From Aralia elata (Eukaryota > Streptophyta > Magnoliopsida > Apiales > Araliaceae), in assembly GCA_034770075.1 (NCBI GenBank), contig CM068386.1, positions 47,648,896 through 47,712,895 on the forward strand: a stretch of 64,000 nucleotides of DNA, given 5' to 3'. Positions 20,962 through 32,482 of the stretch are shown one piece after another. Position 1 is the stretch's first letter; every line of letters begins with the position of its first letter. Made by a program: the position numbers and the translations under genes. The notes beneath the pieces are model-generated. The model did not search any database and had not been told where the DNA came from. It saw nothing but the letters and a program-made list of their open reading frames with translations.

Positions 20962-23169
20962 ATGTCTAATTCACTATCACTGCGTAGCATATTAGATGTT
21001 AACTAATCGGACCAAATTAAAAGGACTGGTTAAGGAATTTGAGAATAGTTCTCAAGGCTGAAAACTATCTTATGTCCTTAATACCCTTATCCCTGTAATG
21101 GTTGCCGACAATGCCTCTGAGGAAGAGATTGCTACTTTTAGAAAGTGGCAAGATGATGCACAGTTGGCTCAATGCATCATGCTCGCATCCATCAGTAACG
21201 AGCTTTAGCATCAGCATGAAACTATGGATGCTCCTACTATATTCCCGCACCTTCAAGGAGTTGAAGGGTGAGGAAAGTAGGACTATTAGATATCAGATAT
21301 CTAAGGAGCTCTTCCGATCTAGAATAACCGATGGCACTACAGTATAGACAAATGTCCTCAAAATGATTAATCTGATTGAACAATTGGGATAATTGGTTTT
21401 AATGGATGGAGAGTTGGTCCAAGATTTGATCTTGCAATCACTTCCGGACTCTTTCTCACAAATTGTTGTGAATTTCCACATGAACAAGCTATATGTCAGC
21501 CTGCCTGAGTTGCTTAAACATGTTGAAAATTATAAAGAGTCACTTTCCAACCAAGGAAGACCAAGTCTTACTGGTAGATGATTCTTCCAAGAAGCGGAAG
21601 AGGGCCAAAGGATCTTCTTAAAAGAAGAACAATTCAAAGAAGGTAAATGGAAAGGCAAAAATAAAGGACAATAAGAACAAGACTGATGCAGATAGCAAAG
21701 GAGTTTGCTTCCATTGCAATAAACCTGGATACTAGAAACGATACTGTAAGGAGAATCTTACTGAGGCTAACCAGAAGAAGCTTAGTGAAGCTTCGGTTAC
21801 AGATATAGGTTTGTTCATGATTAAAAATAAATCTTTCTGTAAGTCAAGGTTCTAGTTGGGTATTGGATACCGGCTGTAGTTCTCACATATGCAATCCAAT
21901 GCAGAGACTAAGCAGAAGTAGAAAGCTAAAGAAAGAGTAAGTAATCTTATGTGAGGGAATGGAGCAAAGGTTGCTGCATTAACCATAGGAAGTGTTGGTT
22001 TAGTGTTGCCTACGGGCAAGTCTATTAAGTTAATAAGTTGTTATTATATTCCAGTTCTCTTTAGAAACATTTTTACTTCCGTTGTTGGACAAAGAAGGTT
22101 CTGGTATTATATTTAAGAACAATTGTTGTTCTATTTATAATGATAATGTTTTGTTTGAAACTGGAAGATCACTTGATAGACTTTGTATACTTGACTTACA
22201 TAAAAAATAATTTTGCAAATTGAACAAACTAGTAAAAGGAAAAGGAGATGGTCATTCAAAGAGTTGAATGTGTGTATTTGATGAAATACAAGTTTGAATC
22301 ATTTGAAATGTTCAAAGAATTCAGAAGTGAAACAAATTGATAAAGTATTAAGATTCTTTGATCAGATCAAGGAAGGAATAATTGTGCAATAAGTTTCTAG
22401 ATCATCTCAAAATGACATTTTCTCATAATAGAAACCTCCTGATATGCAATAATTGATTGGTGTATCTAAAAGGAGAAATTGTACCTTGTTGGACATGGTG
22501 CAGTCCATAATGATTTTTACCGACATTCTAGTATCCATCTGGGGTTATACCCTAGAAACGGCTGCATATCTACAAAATAAGGTAACCTCAAAAATTCTAG
22601 CCCAAGACTCCATAAAGGTTATGGATAGGAAGGATTCCTACTCTTAAGTATGTTAAGATAAGGGTTGTCCAACTTATGTGAAAGGGTTTCAAAGATAAGT
22701 TTGGGACAAAATTTGACAAGTGCAGATTTGTGGGATATCCTAAAGAAAGTTTAGGGTATTATTACTATAATCCTACACGCTGCCTTCTTAGATAAAGGTG
22801 TTTATCAATGAAGGAGCTAGTAGGAGGGTAATAGATCTTGAAAGAGTTCAAGAACCATAAAGCACTTTAAGTCGAACCGAGAAACCTGTAGATAGGCCTA
22901 CTGTACCACAACCGAATCGTAAATCTGGAAGAGTACCGAAGATACCTGAGAGGTATGGATTCATCATAGAGGATGATGATCCAGTTATATACGATGAGGC
23001 TATGAGTAGAAGACACTCAGAGAAATGGCAGATGGCCATGAAATCCGAAATGGACTCCATATAAGAGAACCAAGTATAGACTCTGGTTACTCCACAACAG
23101 GGCATAGTGCCTAGAGTGTGAATATGGGTCTTTAAAAGAAAGACTAGGGCAAATGGCAAGGGGGAGACC

Positions 23170-25163
23170 TGTAGACACCCAAATTTTGCACTTCGTATAC
23201 TAACCCTGACAGGAGGGCAAATTCGTCCATTGAGCCGGCCTACGAGAGCGAAGGAGGGGCGCAAGTACAAACACTCGGCGCCACCGCGACGATTTGCAAA
23301 TCAAAACCAACATGACAACATGGCCGTCCGAAATAAGCATTCCCGAATGATGTGGCACGTCTTCCAGTAATTCCCGGACTGCAAAATACGAGCTTGTCGG
23401 CGAAAACCGACGTCACGACACGAGAATCGAGGCATAGCACGAAAATCGAGAAAGTCAAGCCAGCCAGCCGCGGATTGATCTGCGGCCAATAAGTGCGCCT
23501 TTTGAAAACACGAAAACCGAAAATCAGCTGAGTGGATAGGTGGCGGCCAGGCAGCCGCAGATCAATCTGCGGCTGGCTCTGGTCAGCCTATTTCAGCACA
23601 TCCCTCATTCAGCATACAGGAGGTTAGCAGGCGGAGAGAAGAAAAAGAATAAGCAGCAGTAGCTCGGGAAAAGAGAGGAGAATAGCAGAAATTTGCAAGA
23701 AAATAGGGAGAAAAGAGAGGAAAAAGTGAGGAATTATATCTTTTGTGTAAGATTATATATCATATATTTTCTACTCTACTCAATATACAAGTCCATACAC
23801 ATTGTGAGGATTATTTGCAAGGTGAAAAGACCATTTCTATAGCAATTTTTGTATATCATTTTGTTAATCTTCTTGTCAATTGGGTTATGTGAAATGTAGT
23901 TTTTCTTGTATATTGTTGTGGATCCATGGATTGAGGACTATTAGTGAGGGTTCCAAATGGAACGAAATTCTTCCTAATGGCCCGATGATATCCATTTGAT
24001 GATGTTTAGCTCGTTATAGTAATGTAGCAATTTTGGGTGTGAGCCTAGGAACGCGACCCCGTGGTCCAAATCCGATGATGGATATTTTTGGATGTATGTA
24101 ATAGGGCCGATGTACCCTTTATTGCAAATATATAATTGTCGGGCCTTAAAATGATATCAAGTCAAAAATCGGGTTTAAGGCCCCGTAATAGTGAAATATG
24201 TGATTGTGGGCGTTGGGGTTATTCGGATGGCTTACATGCCCATGAATAGCCCCCACGCATTTTAATGTTTGGTTTGATTTGTGACACAAAAATTGATTTC
24301 AAGTTAAACGATGAAGATTTCTATAAAATCAATCAAAGTAGGTTATTAGTACCACGAGGCTAAAATTTGGAAATGCTAATGAATGTCGATTCCTATTAAC
24401 GAGAAGGTTAAAGGAAAAAATCGTTTTCAAACATCACAAAAATGATTTTATAAAAATAAGTAACGTTTTATTAAATCTTTGTGCATAGGGTTAAAGAGAT
24501 CCTAGAAGTTGCCCATCATTTGAGCTACGAAAGCAACGTATAGATCTCGATTCCTATTTTGACGAAGGTTTAGAAAACTCTTGTTTTTGCCAAAACGACA
24601 CCTAATGAAAATCTCACAGTTTTGACAATTAAAATCAAACCTTTCTCATAAAGCTTTCTCGTATAAGCCGGAGGACATTCTAAGGCATTCTCAAAAGAAA
24701 ACACGACTTTCCATAAAAACCCCAAATGATTTCTTTCATACAAACTCACCACAATATTCACATAGGCACACACGCGCACACACACACACACATATTTTTA
24801 TGAATTAAAGGATAGGAAAAGCATCAATATTGCGGTAACCTTGTTTCACGAAAGTCGGGGGGTGCCTAACACCTTCCCCTCGCTTAAGCAAGCCCCCGAA
24901 CTCTATGAATCTCGGTTCGCAGACCAATTAATTCGGAGTCACATATGAGCCAGCGATTTATGAAAACGAAACTCGGATGAGTTGGTACATCCATTTCAAA
25001 TATACCAACTGGCGACTCTGGTTAATTGTCTCATCATAAAAAACGATCTTTTCAAAACCCCGTCGACATTTATGTCGACCTTTTCCCCAAAATCACCTAA
25101 TGAAAAGGCAAAAATTGGAAAGGGTAACAATCACAAAGGAAGCGATCCCTCCCGGCGTCGACA
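23170..25163 (+). repeat. Solo LTR of an unrelated (probably gypsy) element
   Basis: This 1994-bp unit runs from TGTAGAC to GTCGACA, a near-perfect terminal inverted repeat. It is flanked by the 5-bp duplication agacc (23165-23169 and 25164-25168). It has no PBS, purine tract or internal region, so it is a solo LTR left by recombination. It is richer in GC than its host. It contains GGTGCCTAACACCTTCCC near 24860, a phrase I associate with Tat/Ogre-type LTRs, and a CA repeat near 24772-24793. Clade assignment is tentative; no ORF in it looks real. Confidence 0.88.
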
Positions 25164-25671
25164 AGACCTATAAGACCAGACCTGTTTAAAAGGTTTTTCA
25201 AGTCAAGGAGTTGACTGTGATAAAACCTTATTACCGGGTAATGCTCAAGTCCATTTGGATTTTGCTTGTAATTGCAGCTTATTACGAAATCTGGCGAAAT
25301 GGATGTGGAGACACCCTTCCTCAATGAAGACTTGAGGAGAATGTATGTATGATACAGCCCAGAGGAATTTGTTTCAAAGGTTGAAGCAAATCGTGTTTTA
25401 AGCTATAATGATCCATTGATGGATTAAAGCAAGCTTCTAAAAGATGGAACATTCATTTTGATGAGACAATCAAAAGGTTTGATTTTATCAAAAACGAGAA
25501 TGAACCTAGTGTGTACAAAAGGGTCAGTGGGAGCACTGTGACATTCTTGGTATTATATGTTAATATATTAGTGACAAGGAATATAACACCAATGATCAGT
25601 AAAGATAAAATTGTCTAAACATTCCTCCATGAATGACTTGGGGGAAGCATCCTATAAATTGGGGATATAAA

Positions 25672-27417
25672 TGATGAGTGGGTTTTACATCTACGAATTG
25701 AGTACGTTTGGCTTGATAATTTGTGAGTTCTTAAGTATTTTAAGTTACTAGTAGATATTTATAGTGTTTTTATGTTATTTTGTAGGAATGAGCAAGGAAA
25801 CGCAATCCGAACATCTTTTGGAGTACAACATGCGAGCAAATGCAAAAAGGGAAGATTGCAGGGCTATTAACATTAAAATGGATGCATGTTCTTAAATTGA
25901 AACTTAGATTTTATTGTAGATTTACTTCTTAGCTTTCCGGAACATCTTGAATCACCCCAATCGGAGTTCGGATGCGAGAGTTATGACATTTTTATCAACA
26001 GAGATCAAGGTTTAGAGTTGTCATTTACATAACAGTCATTTGAAGCTCAATTTCAGCCATTATCCAGCCCCAATCGCTCAATGCTCAAAGAAGGAAAGTT
26101 ATAGATCTCGTCGAGAGCTTCGATTTGATAGGTGGTAGGCCCCGTAACTCCTCCCAGATCAAACGTTATGACCATTTTACCAACAGATATCCGAGCAGAA
26201 TTTGGTCGGGCGCGGCCGCGCCGGTTCCAAGTGTATTTTGGGCACGGCCGCGCTGGTCTGCAGAGTGAAAAACATGATTTCTGGCACTTGGGCACAGCCG
26301 CGCTGCTTCCTAGGCCAAATATGGGCGCGGCCGCGCTAGGTCGGGTTTTTAAAAAGCTTATTTTTGACCTAAATTGAATGAGACAAGGATTGTAACTTCT
26401 AATTGGTTTAGGACTTTAACTAGAACCTATAAATACATGATGTGAGACATAGAATGAGGGAGATTTTGTTACTTTTTGCTAACTCTAGTTTGGGAGAAAG
26501 AGAGGGAGGCTTGAAGCAATTGAGCAAGCAAGAAGGATTCATCACAAGAGTTGAAGGAGAGACTCAAGGATTGCAATTACAGATTCTATTCTCTTCCCTA
26601 ATCTTTTATTTTGTATTCTTGAATGCTTTATCAATTGTGGATTATGGATTTTAATTCAATTATGAACTAATTTCTTTTTAAGATTACAATTGAACTTATT
26701 GCGTAGCTTTTATTGTTATGTTTCCTTATTAATTATTATTGATTATTATCGGATTGTCTATTATGATTTGTGATTAATTGCTTAATTGTTTGATCAACAA
26801 TTACCGTGGTAATCTATATGAACTCGAGAGATGGATTATAGATTTAGACCTAATCATAATAGCATGTGATTGTGTATTCTGCTGTCGATGGAATTCATGA
26901 TTTGTGTTTAGGATAGAGATATACCTATACGCCGCATGTAATCTGATAGGGAACCTGAGCTTTAAATCCTTTTTAATTGTAATTCACATAGAGATATAGT
27001 GAATTAGTTAACTAGGGTGTTCATCTTAATTCTATCTTTTATGGATTTAAGATGATTCGTTTATGATACATTGAGAGATGATTATAAATATTGATGAGTT
27101 TTTGATTAACAAACCGGAATAATTAATATAACTTAACAGGAAGTGTATTAATTCAAGTGAAACATTAAGGAAAATTGTAATCTTAAGCCTTTTATCGGAA
27201 TTCGATTCTTGGTAGTTAGTAATTAGTTAGTTTAGTATTTTATTATCTAAAATTCACAGTCTTAATCAATTGTTTAAATAAAGTTAATTTGATTATGAGT
27301 TAGTATTTGGTAATTATTATTAAATAATTCTCTGTGGGTTCGACACTCTACTTTCACTTTATTACTTGTTGACCGTGTACACTTGCACGTATTTATTGAT
27401 TGCTAAATCGACAAACA
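25672..27417 (+). repeat. Left LTR of G2
   Basis: This 1746-bp LTR runs from TGATGAGTGG to CGACAAACA. About 90-220 bp upstream of the TATA box (26428-26435) lies a cassette of four GC-rich units (about 26208-26223, 26241-26254, 26291-26304, 26323-26340). The region downstream of the TATA resembles the LTR of G3, although the upstream halves do not. Confidence 0.92.
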
Positions 27418-27423
27418 AGTTTT

Positions 27424-27441
27424 TGGCGCCGTTGCCGGGGA
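27424..27441 (+). other. G2 primer-binding site
   Basis: This is an exact TGGCGCCGTTGCCGGGGA, six bases after the LTR end, as in G1. Confidence 0.88.
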
Positions 27442-27557
27442 ATTAATTTAATAATTTTTACCAATATTAATTTCAATCAAATTAATCTTAATTTAAACAT
27501 TTTATTTTTATTTTTTATTTATTTCTTTTTCTGTTTTACTTCTTTTTGAGGTACACC

Positions 27558-28433
27558 ATGGCCAGCTTTGACTGTCAATGGCCTTATACGAGAATGACTC
27601 AGCCAAAAGTGACAGGGATTTATGAACTCGATGATTTATCTGCGCAGTTAGAGACGCTTTCGAGGAAGTTTGATGCTTTAGCAACACAATCTATTTAAAG
27701 TGTAACGATGATTTGTGATTATTGTGCTAGAAACCATCTGAGTCACCAATGTACTATCAGTTTTGAGTCGGTACAGTGTGGCGGTGACTACCCCAACAAT
27801 TATGCATATCCTAATAATTATCATCATAGTTGGGGGTATCATCCGGATTTTTCATGGAGCCATAATAATCAAGTCCAAATCTTTGCTTCAAGCCAATCAT
27901 ACACTCCAGAATTTCAGGATTCAGCCTATCTACATGAAGAAGAAAGGAAACTAAGTTTGGAGGAGGCCTTGGCGAAGTTTATTACAGCTACGGATAAAAG
28001 AATGAGTGATCAAGATCAGCTGTTGAACTTAGTGGATTTAAATATAAAAATCCAAGCAGTGTCAATTCGAAATCTTGAGAATCAGATGGGACAGCTTATC
28101 AGCTCCTTCAAGAATAGTTATCATTGTGTATGGCCCAATGACGTGGTTCTCGAGACTGATGGATTGCCCACGCCAAAGCTACAACCGGACGTGCTAATTG
28201 ATGATAATTCTGATATGGAGGAGAATAGTGGGGATCAAGAAAATACAGCCGAAGCCGTGAGTTTTGACGCTGATGTACCGATTTTGTTAGTGCCTCGTAT
28301 ACCTTTTCCACCAAAGCTCAAAGATCCGGGTAGTTTTACAAAACCGTGTCCACTTGGTAGTCATGTCCTTGGTAAAACTCTTAATGACATTAGAACTAGG
28401 ACTACATTAAAACTATGGTGGGATGAGAGATAG
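27558..28433 (+). pseudogene. G2 gag remnant fused to a protease stub
   Basis: ATG 27558 opens a frame (MASFDCQWPYTR) that meets TAA at 27696-27698. The same frame continues from ATG 27708 for 241 codons. The zinc-knuckle-like CDYCARNHLSHQC is at the start of that segment (Athila gag has the knuckle mid-protein), so the capsid part of gag is deleted. Next come the conserved gag C-terminal block (LEEALAKFIT, SIRNLENQMGQL) and then KLKDPGSF, which in G3 marks the start of the protease domain. The Asp active site is missing. No RT or integrase follows. A product could at most be a truncated RNA-binding protein. Confidence 0.78.
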
Positions 28434-28451
28434 GAGATAGAAGACGAGCCT

Positions 28452-28661
28452 GTGGTGTTTGACAAGATTCAATGTTCCAATCTAATCACGAACACAACGG
28501 AGGAAGCACCTAGCTATTGGACAGTCGTAATTAGGAACCTATCTACAAAAAGCAAACTAGGTGACTTTGAAACAATGGCCCCTACTGCAGCAAAACCTTC
28601 AACAGTTACATTGCTACTAATGGATGGAAGGTTTCTCAATTTTCGAAGGGGAATTGGATAG
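28452..28661 (+). pseudogene. Short ORF downstream of G2 gag, unrecognised
   Basis: This 69-residue ORF begins MVFDKIQCSNL. It lies 18 bp after the gag remnant stop and 42 bp before the conserved GGCAACCC motif. By position it may be the scar of deleted pol. It shows no motif I can name, and coding is doubtful. Confidence 0.25.
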
Positions 28662-30011
28662 GAAGTTGAGAAGTCAGGCCGAGACTATAAAACAAGCGCT
28701 TCTTAGGAGGCAACCCAAGTTTAATTTTTATTTTTTATTTTTTTTTATTTATTTTATTAGGTTTCATAGTAGTTAATAAATTTTCTTCTAATGTGTTTAT
28801 AGGTTATTCGAGTCCAATTCAAGTGCAATGCCTTATTCATTCCGATGTGCCTAGCCTATTCTTCAGACTTAACAGACAAGGAGGAACATTGCTATATTTT
28901 CAGGGAAGTCCTTTGCTTTATTTTTTCCTATTTTAGCCATTGAGGACAATGTCTGGTTTAAGTTTGGGGGTGGTCTTGTTTTGTGTTATTTATTTTAGTT
29001 TATTAAGGTTGCATGTTAGTTAGTATGTTTTTAGGATAGGTGAGCAATGGTTTGATTTGAATTTGATTATGGCCAAGGATAAGAAAAAAATTGTGATTAA
29101 TTTTTTTTAACTCTTGTGAAGTTGAGAAGCATGCTTAGTTTATATTTTGACTTATAAGTTGGGTTTACACTATTTGTGATCTTTTTGAACTTCAAAGCAC
29201 ATATCCATCCGTTTAGCTAGTTGTGTCTTAAGAAAAAAAAATTTGTTGAATACTTGTGAAAGATATCATTGAAACTTTAAAATCTTATTTGAGCATCATT
29301 CAAAGCGAAATTTAGGCATTAACATAAGTTTGGGGAAAATCTTGGGTTATTGAAAATTTTAAAAATTGTGAAACCTTCCTGAGTTAGAATGATGAATCAC
29401 GTGGTGGGTTGAGATGGAGCGTAAAATGCACTCACCCATAAACACAAGCACGAGAAGGAGCGTAAAACGCACTCGTGCGCGAGAAAACGAGAGGGAGCGT
29501 AAAACGCACTCGTTCAATGAGAAGTGAGATGGAGCGTAAAACGCACTCACTAAAAAAAGGAAAGAAAAATTGTGTTTTAAAATACTTGGGAAGGGTTCAA
29601 GTGTGCTTAAATGTATGAAATATCATTTTGATCATCTAAATTTTATGTTTTACCTTTATTAGCGGAGATTGATGTGAAAGCAGGTTTTTAGAGTTGATTT
29701 GAAAATCTTTTATGAGTATTTGATTATATGATCTAGTGTGAGTTATGGCTAGTTGAACATTTGGATGCACACACATGCACTTAAATGATCATGAATAGTT
29801 ATGGAACTGATGATTAGGTTAAAATTTTAAGCTTTACATGTTTTCAAAAATTATTCTTGAGTTAACATTAGAAGAAATCTTTGAGGCTATTATGCAAATT
29901 TGTATTGATTCATTGCTCAAGTCATGTGAGTTGTTATTTAGAATTAGTTGTTATAGTTGTTGTTCTTAGTGTTTACTTGAGGACAAGCAAAGATTTAAGT
30001 TTGGGGGTATT
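28662..30011 (+). other. G2 3' module: hairpins and two purine tracts
   Basis: In order: GGCAACCC hairpin (28703-28718, one A-C mismatch); CAGGGAAGTCCT (28901-28912); internal AGTTTGGGGGT (28960-28972); four hairpins in 29400-29560; and the terminal tract AAGTTTGGGGGTATT (29997-30011) touching the right LTR. No coding potential is seen on the plus strand. Confidence 0.82.
29400..29560 (+). repeat. Array of four covarying hairpins in G2
   Basis: The cores are at 29416-29433, 29457-29474, 29494-29511 and 29531-29548. Outer arms pair differently in each: GGGT-GAG with CTCACCC (first, one bulged T), CACGAG with CTCGTG (second), AACGAG with CTCGTT (third), GTGAG with CTCAC (fourth). The inner GCGT-AAA-ACGC is constant except for one G-T change in the first. 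Confidence 0.88.
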
Positions 30012-31728
30012 TGATGAGTGGGTTTTACATCTACAAATTGAGTACGTTTGGCTTGATAATTTGTGAGTTCTTAAGTATTTTAAGTTAGTAGTAGATATTT
30101 ATAGTGTTTTTATGTTATTTTGTAGGAATGAGCAAGGAAACGCAATCCGAACATCTTTTGGAGTACAACATCCGAGCAAATGCGAAAAGGGAAGATTGTA
30201 GGGCTTTTAACATTAAAATGGATGCATGTTCTTGGATTGAAACTTAGATTTTATTGTAGATTTACTTCTTAACTTTCCGGAACATCTTGAATCACCCCAA
30301 TCGGAGTTCGGATGCGAGAGTCATGACATTTTTATCAACAGAGATCAAGGTTTAGAGTTGTCATTTACATAACAGTCATTTGAAGCTCAATTTCAGCCAT
30401 TCTCCAACCCGAATCTCTCAATGCTCAAAGAAGGAAAGTTATAGATCTCGTCGAGAGCTTCGATTTGATAGGTGGCAGGCCCCGTAACTCCTCCCGGATC
30501 AAACGTTATGACCATTTTACCAACAGATGTCCGAGCAGAATTTGATCGGGCGCGGCCGCGCTGGTCTGCAAAGTGAAAAACATGATTTCTGGCACTTGGG
30601 CGCGGCCGCGCTGCTTCCTAGGCCAAATATGGGTGCGACCGCGCTAGGTCGGGTTTTTAAAAAGCTTATTTTTGACCTAAATTGAATGGAACAAGGATTG
30701 TAACTTCTAATTAGTTTAGGACTTTAACTAGAACCTATAAATACATGATGTGAGGCATAGAATGAGGGAGATTTTGCTACTTTTTGCTAACCCTAGTTTG
30801 GGAGAAAGAGAGGGAGGCTTGAAGCAATTGAGCAAGCAAGAAGGATTCATCACAAGAGTTGAAGGAGAGACTCAAGGATTGCAATTACAGATTCTATTAT
30901 CTTCCCTAATCTTTTATTTTGTATTCTTGAATGCTTTATCAATTGTGGATTATGGATTTTAATTCAATTATGAACTAATTTCTTTTTAAGATTACAATTG
31001 AACTTATTGCGTAGCTTTTATTGTTATGCTTCCTTATTAATTATTATTGATTATTATCGGATTGTCTATTATGATTTGTGATTAATTGCTTAATTGTTTG
31101 ATCAACAATTACCGTGGTAATCTATATGAACTCGAGAGATGAATTATAGATTTAGACCTAATCATACTAGTATGTGATTGTGTATTCTGTTGTCGATGGA
31201 ATTCATGATTTGTGTTTAGGATAGAGATATATACCTATACGCCGCATGTAATCTGATAGGGAACCTGAGCTTTAAATCCTTTTTAATTGTAATTCACATA
31301 GAGATATAGTGAATTAGTTAACTAGGGTGTTCATCTTAATTCTATCTTTTTATGGATTTAAGATGATTTGTTTATGATACATTGAGAGATGATTATAAAT
31401 ATTGATGAGTTCTTGATTAACAATCCGGAATAATTAATATAACTTAACAGGAAGTGTATTAATTCAAGTGAAACATTAAGGGAAATTGTAATCTTAAGCC
31501 TTTTATCTGAATTCGATTCTTGGTAGTTAGTAATTAGTTAGTTTAGTACTTTATTATCTAAAATCCATAGTCTTAATCAATTGTTTAAATAAAGTTAATT
31601 TGATTATGAGTTAGTATTTGGTAATTATTATTAAATAATTCTCAGTGGGTTCGACACTCTACTTTCACTTTATTACTTGTTGACCGTGTATACTTGCACG
31701 TATTTATTGATTGCTAAATCGACAAACA
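30012..31728 (+). repeat. Right LTR of G2
   Basis: This 1717-bp LTR has its TATA box at 30736-30743. Compared with the left LTR it lacks one GC unit and spacer (about 32 bp) in the cassette near 30547, the outcome expected from slippage between two units. Confidence 0.92.
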
Positions 31729-32482
31729 ATAAATCTATATAGATAGATTTAAAAGGATGTTCGGCTTGACCCAAGGAACGTATATTCATTTGATGCTAAA
31801 GGCGTTTAGCATGGCAAACTCCAAGAGAGGTCTCATGATGATGAGTCATGAAGTGTATCTCTCTAAATTGTCTCCAATTAAAAGAGAGATCGCATGAGTT
31901 ACTATCATGTATGCAATGAATATACTACGCCTGATGTTGATCAGCCATATTCTGGAGAAGATCACTGTAAGACAGTGATAAACATCTTTAGGTACTTAAC
32001 CAGTACTGAAGATGTGATCATGATTCATGGTAGGTCTGAATTAAAACTAGAGGGCTAAACAGACTCAAGTTTTTTCAGACTGACCAAGACGATAACAAAT
32101 CCACTTTAAGAGTAAAGCGTTACCTTGAATAGTGGTGCAGTGAATTGGAAAGGTTCCAAAATAGAAAAGAGTTGCTGGTTTAATGACAAAGACAAAGTAT
32201 ATAGCTGTAAATGAAGCTGCAAGTTGATTGTTTGGATGAAAAGTTCATTACAGAACTAGGAATAGTTCTTAAGTCTCATCTTGGATTCAAACATGTGTTG
32301 CGGCCCTTTCATTTGATTAGAAGAATCATTGAAAGCGGAGAAATCAATATAGAGATAGTGAACTCTAGAGAACAACATTGCATATCCATTTATTGAAGCT
32401 TTATCCAACAGCAGGATGATCGTCACTTAGAGAAGAAGGGTATTAGATACCATGACGATTGGCTTTAGTGCAAGTGGGAGAT

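Larger units (their letters stand above)
25672..31728 (+). mobile_element. G2: non-autonomous Athila-like retrotransposon with gag remnant
   Basis: LTRs 25672-27417 and 30012-31728 enclose a 2.6-kb internal region. The whole is flanked by ataaa (25667-25671 and 31729-31733). The PBS is 27424-27441. The only coding is a broken gag fragment; pol is absent. The 3' module (GGCAACCC hairpin, AGGGAAGTCCT box, two purine tracts, four hairpins) is complete. It must have depended on an autonomous relative. Its LTR family also occurs as a solo LTR at 59541-61294. Confidence 0.93.
20962..32468 (+). pseudogene. Copia-2 gag-pol (decayed, interrupted by two insertions)
   Basis: The gag start corresponds to ATG 20962, with the same early frame break as in Copia-1. 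The zinc knuckle near 21706 has a stop in its middle. Protease and spacer follow, then the same integrase deletion junction as Copia-1 (near 22245). The integrase-RT linker is cut at 23170 by a solo LTR. RT continues from 25169, and the catalytic motif at 25556-25564 reads YVN-I: one Asp deleted, the other changed to Asn. G2 interrupts RT at 25672. RT and RNase H remnants resume at 31734 and end near 32468. It is non-functional. Confidence 0.87.

Noticed and set aside
24570..24791. ORF in the solo LTR starting with MCVCVRVCAYV
   Set aside because: It is translated from the CA microsatellite and LTR sequence; it is not a gene.
29400..29560. CRISPR-like regularly spaced repeats
   Set aside because: Spacing is irregular, repeats are palindromic and vary in the arms, there are no cas genes, and the context is a plant retrotransposon.
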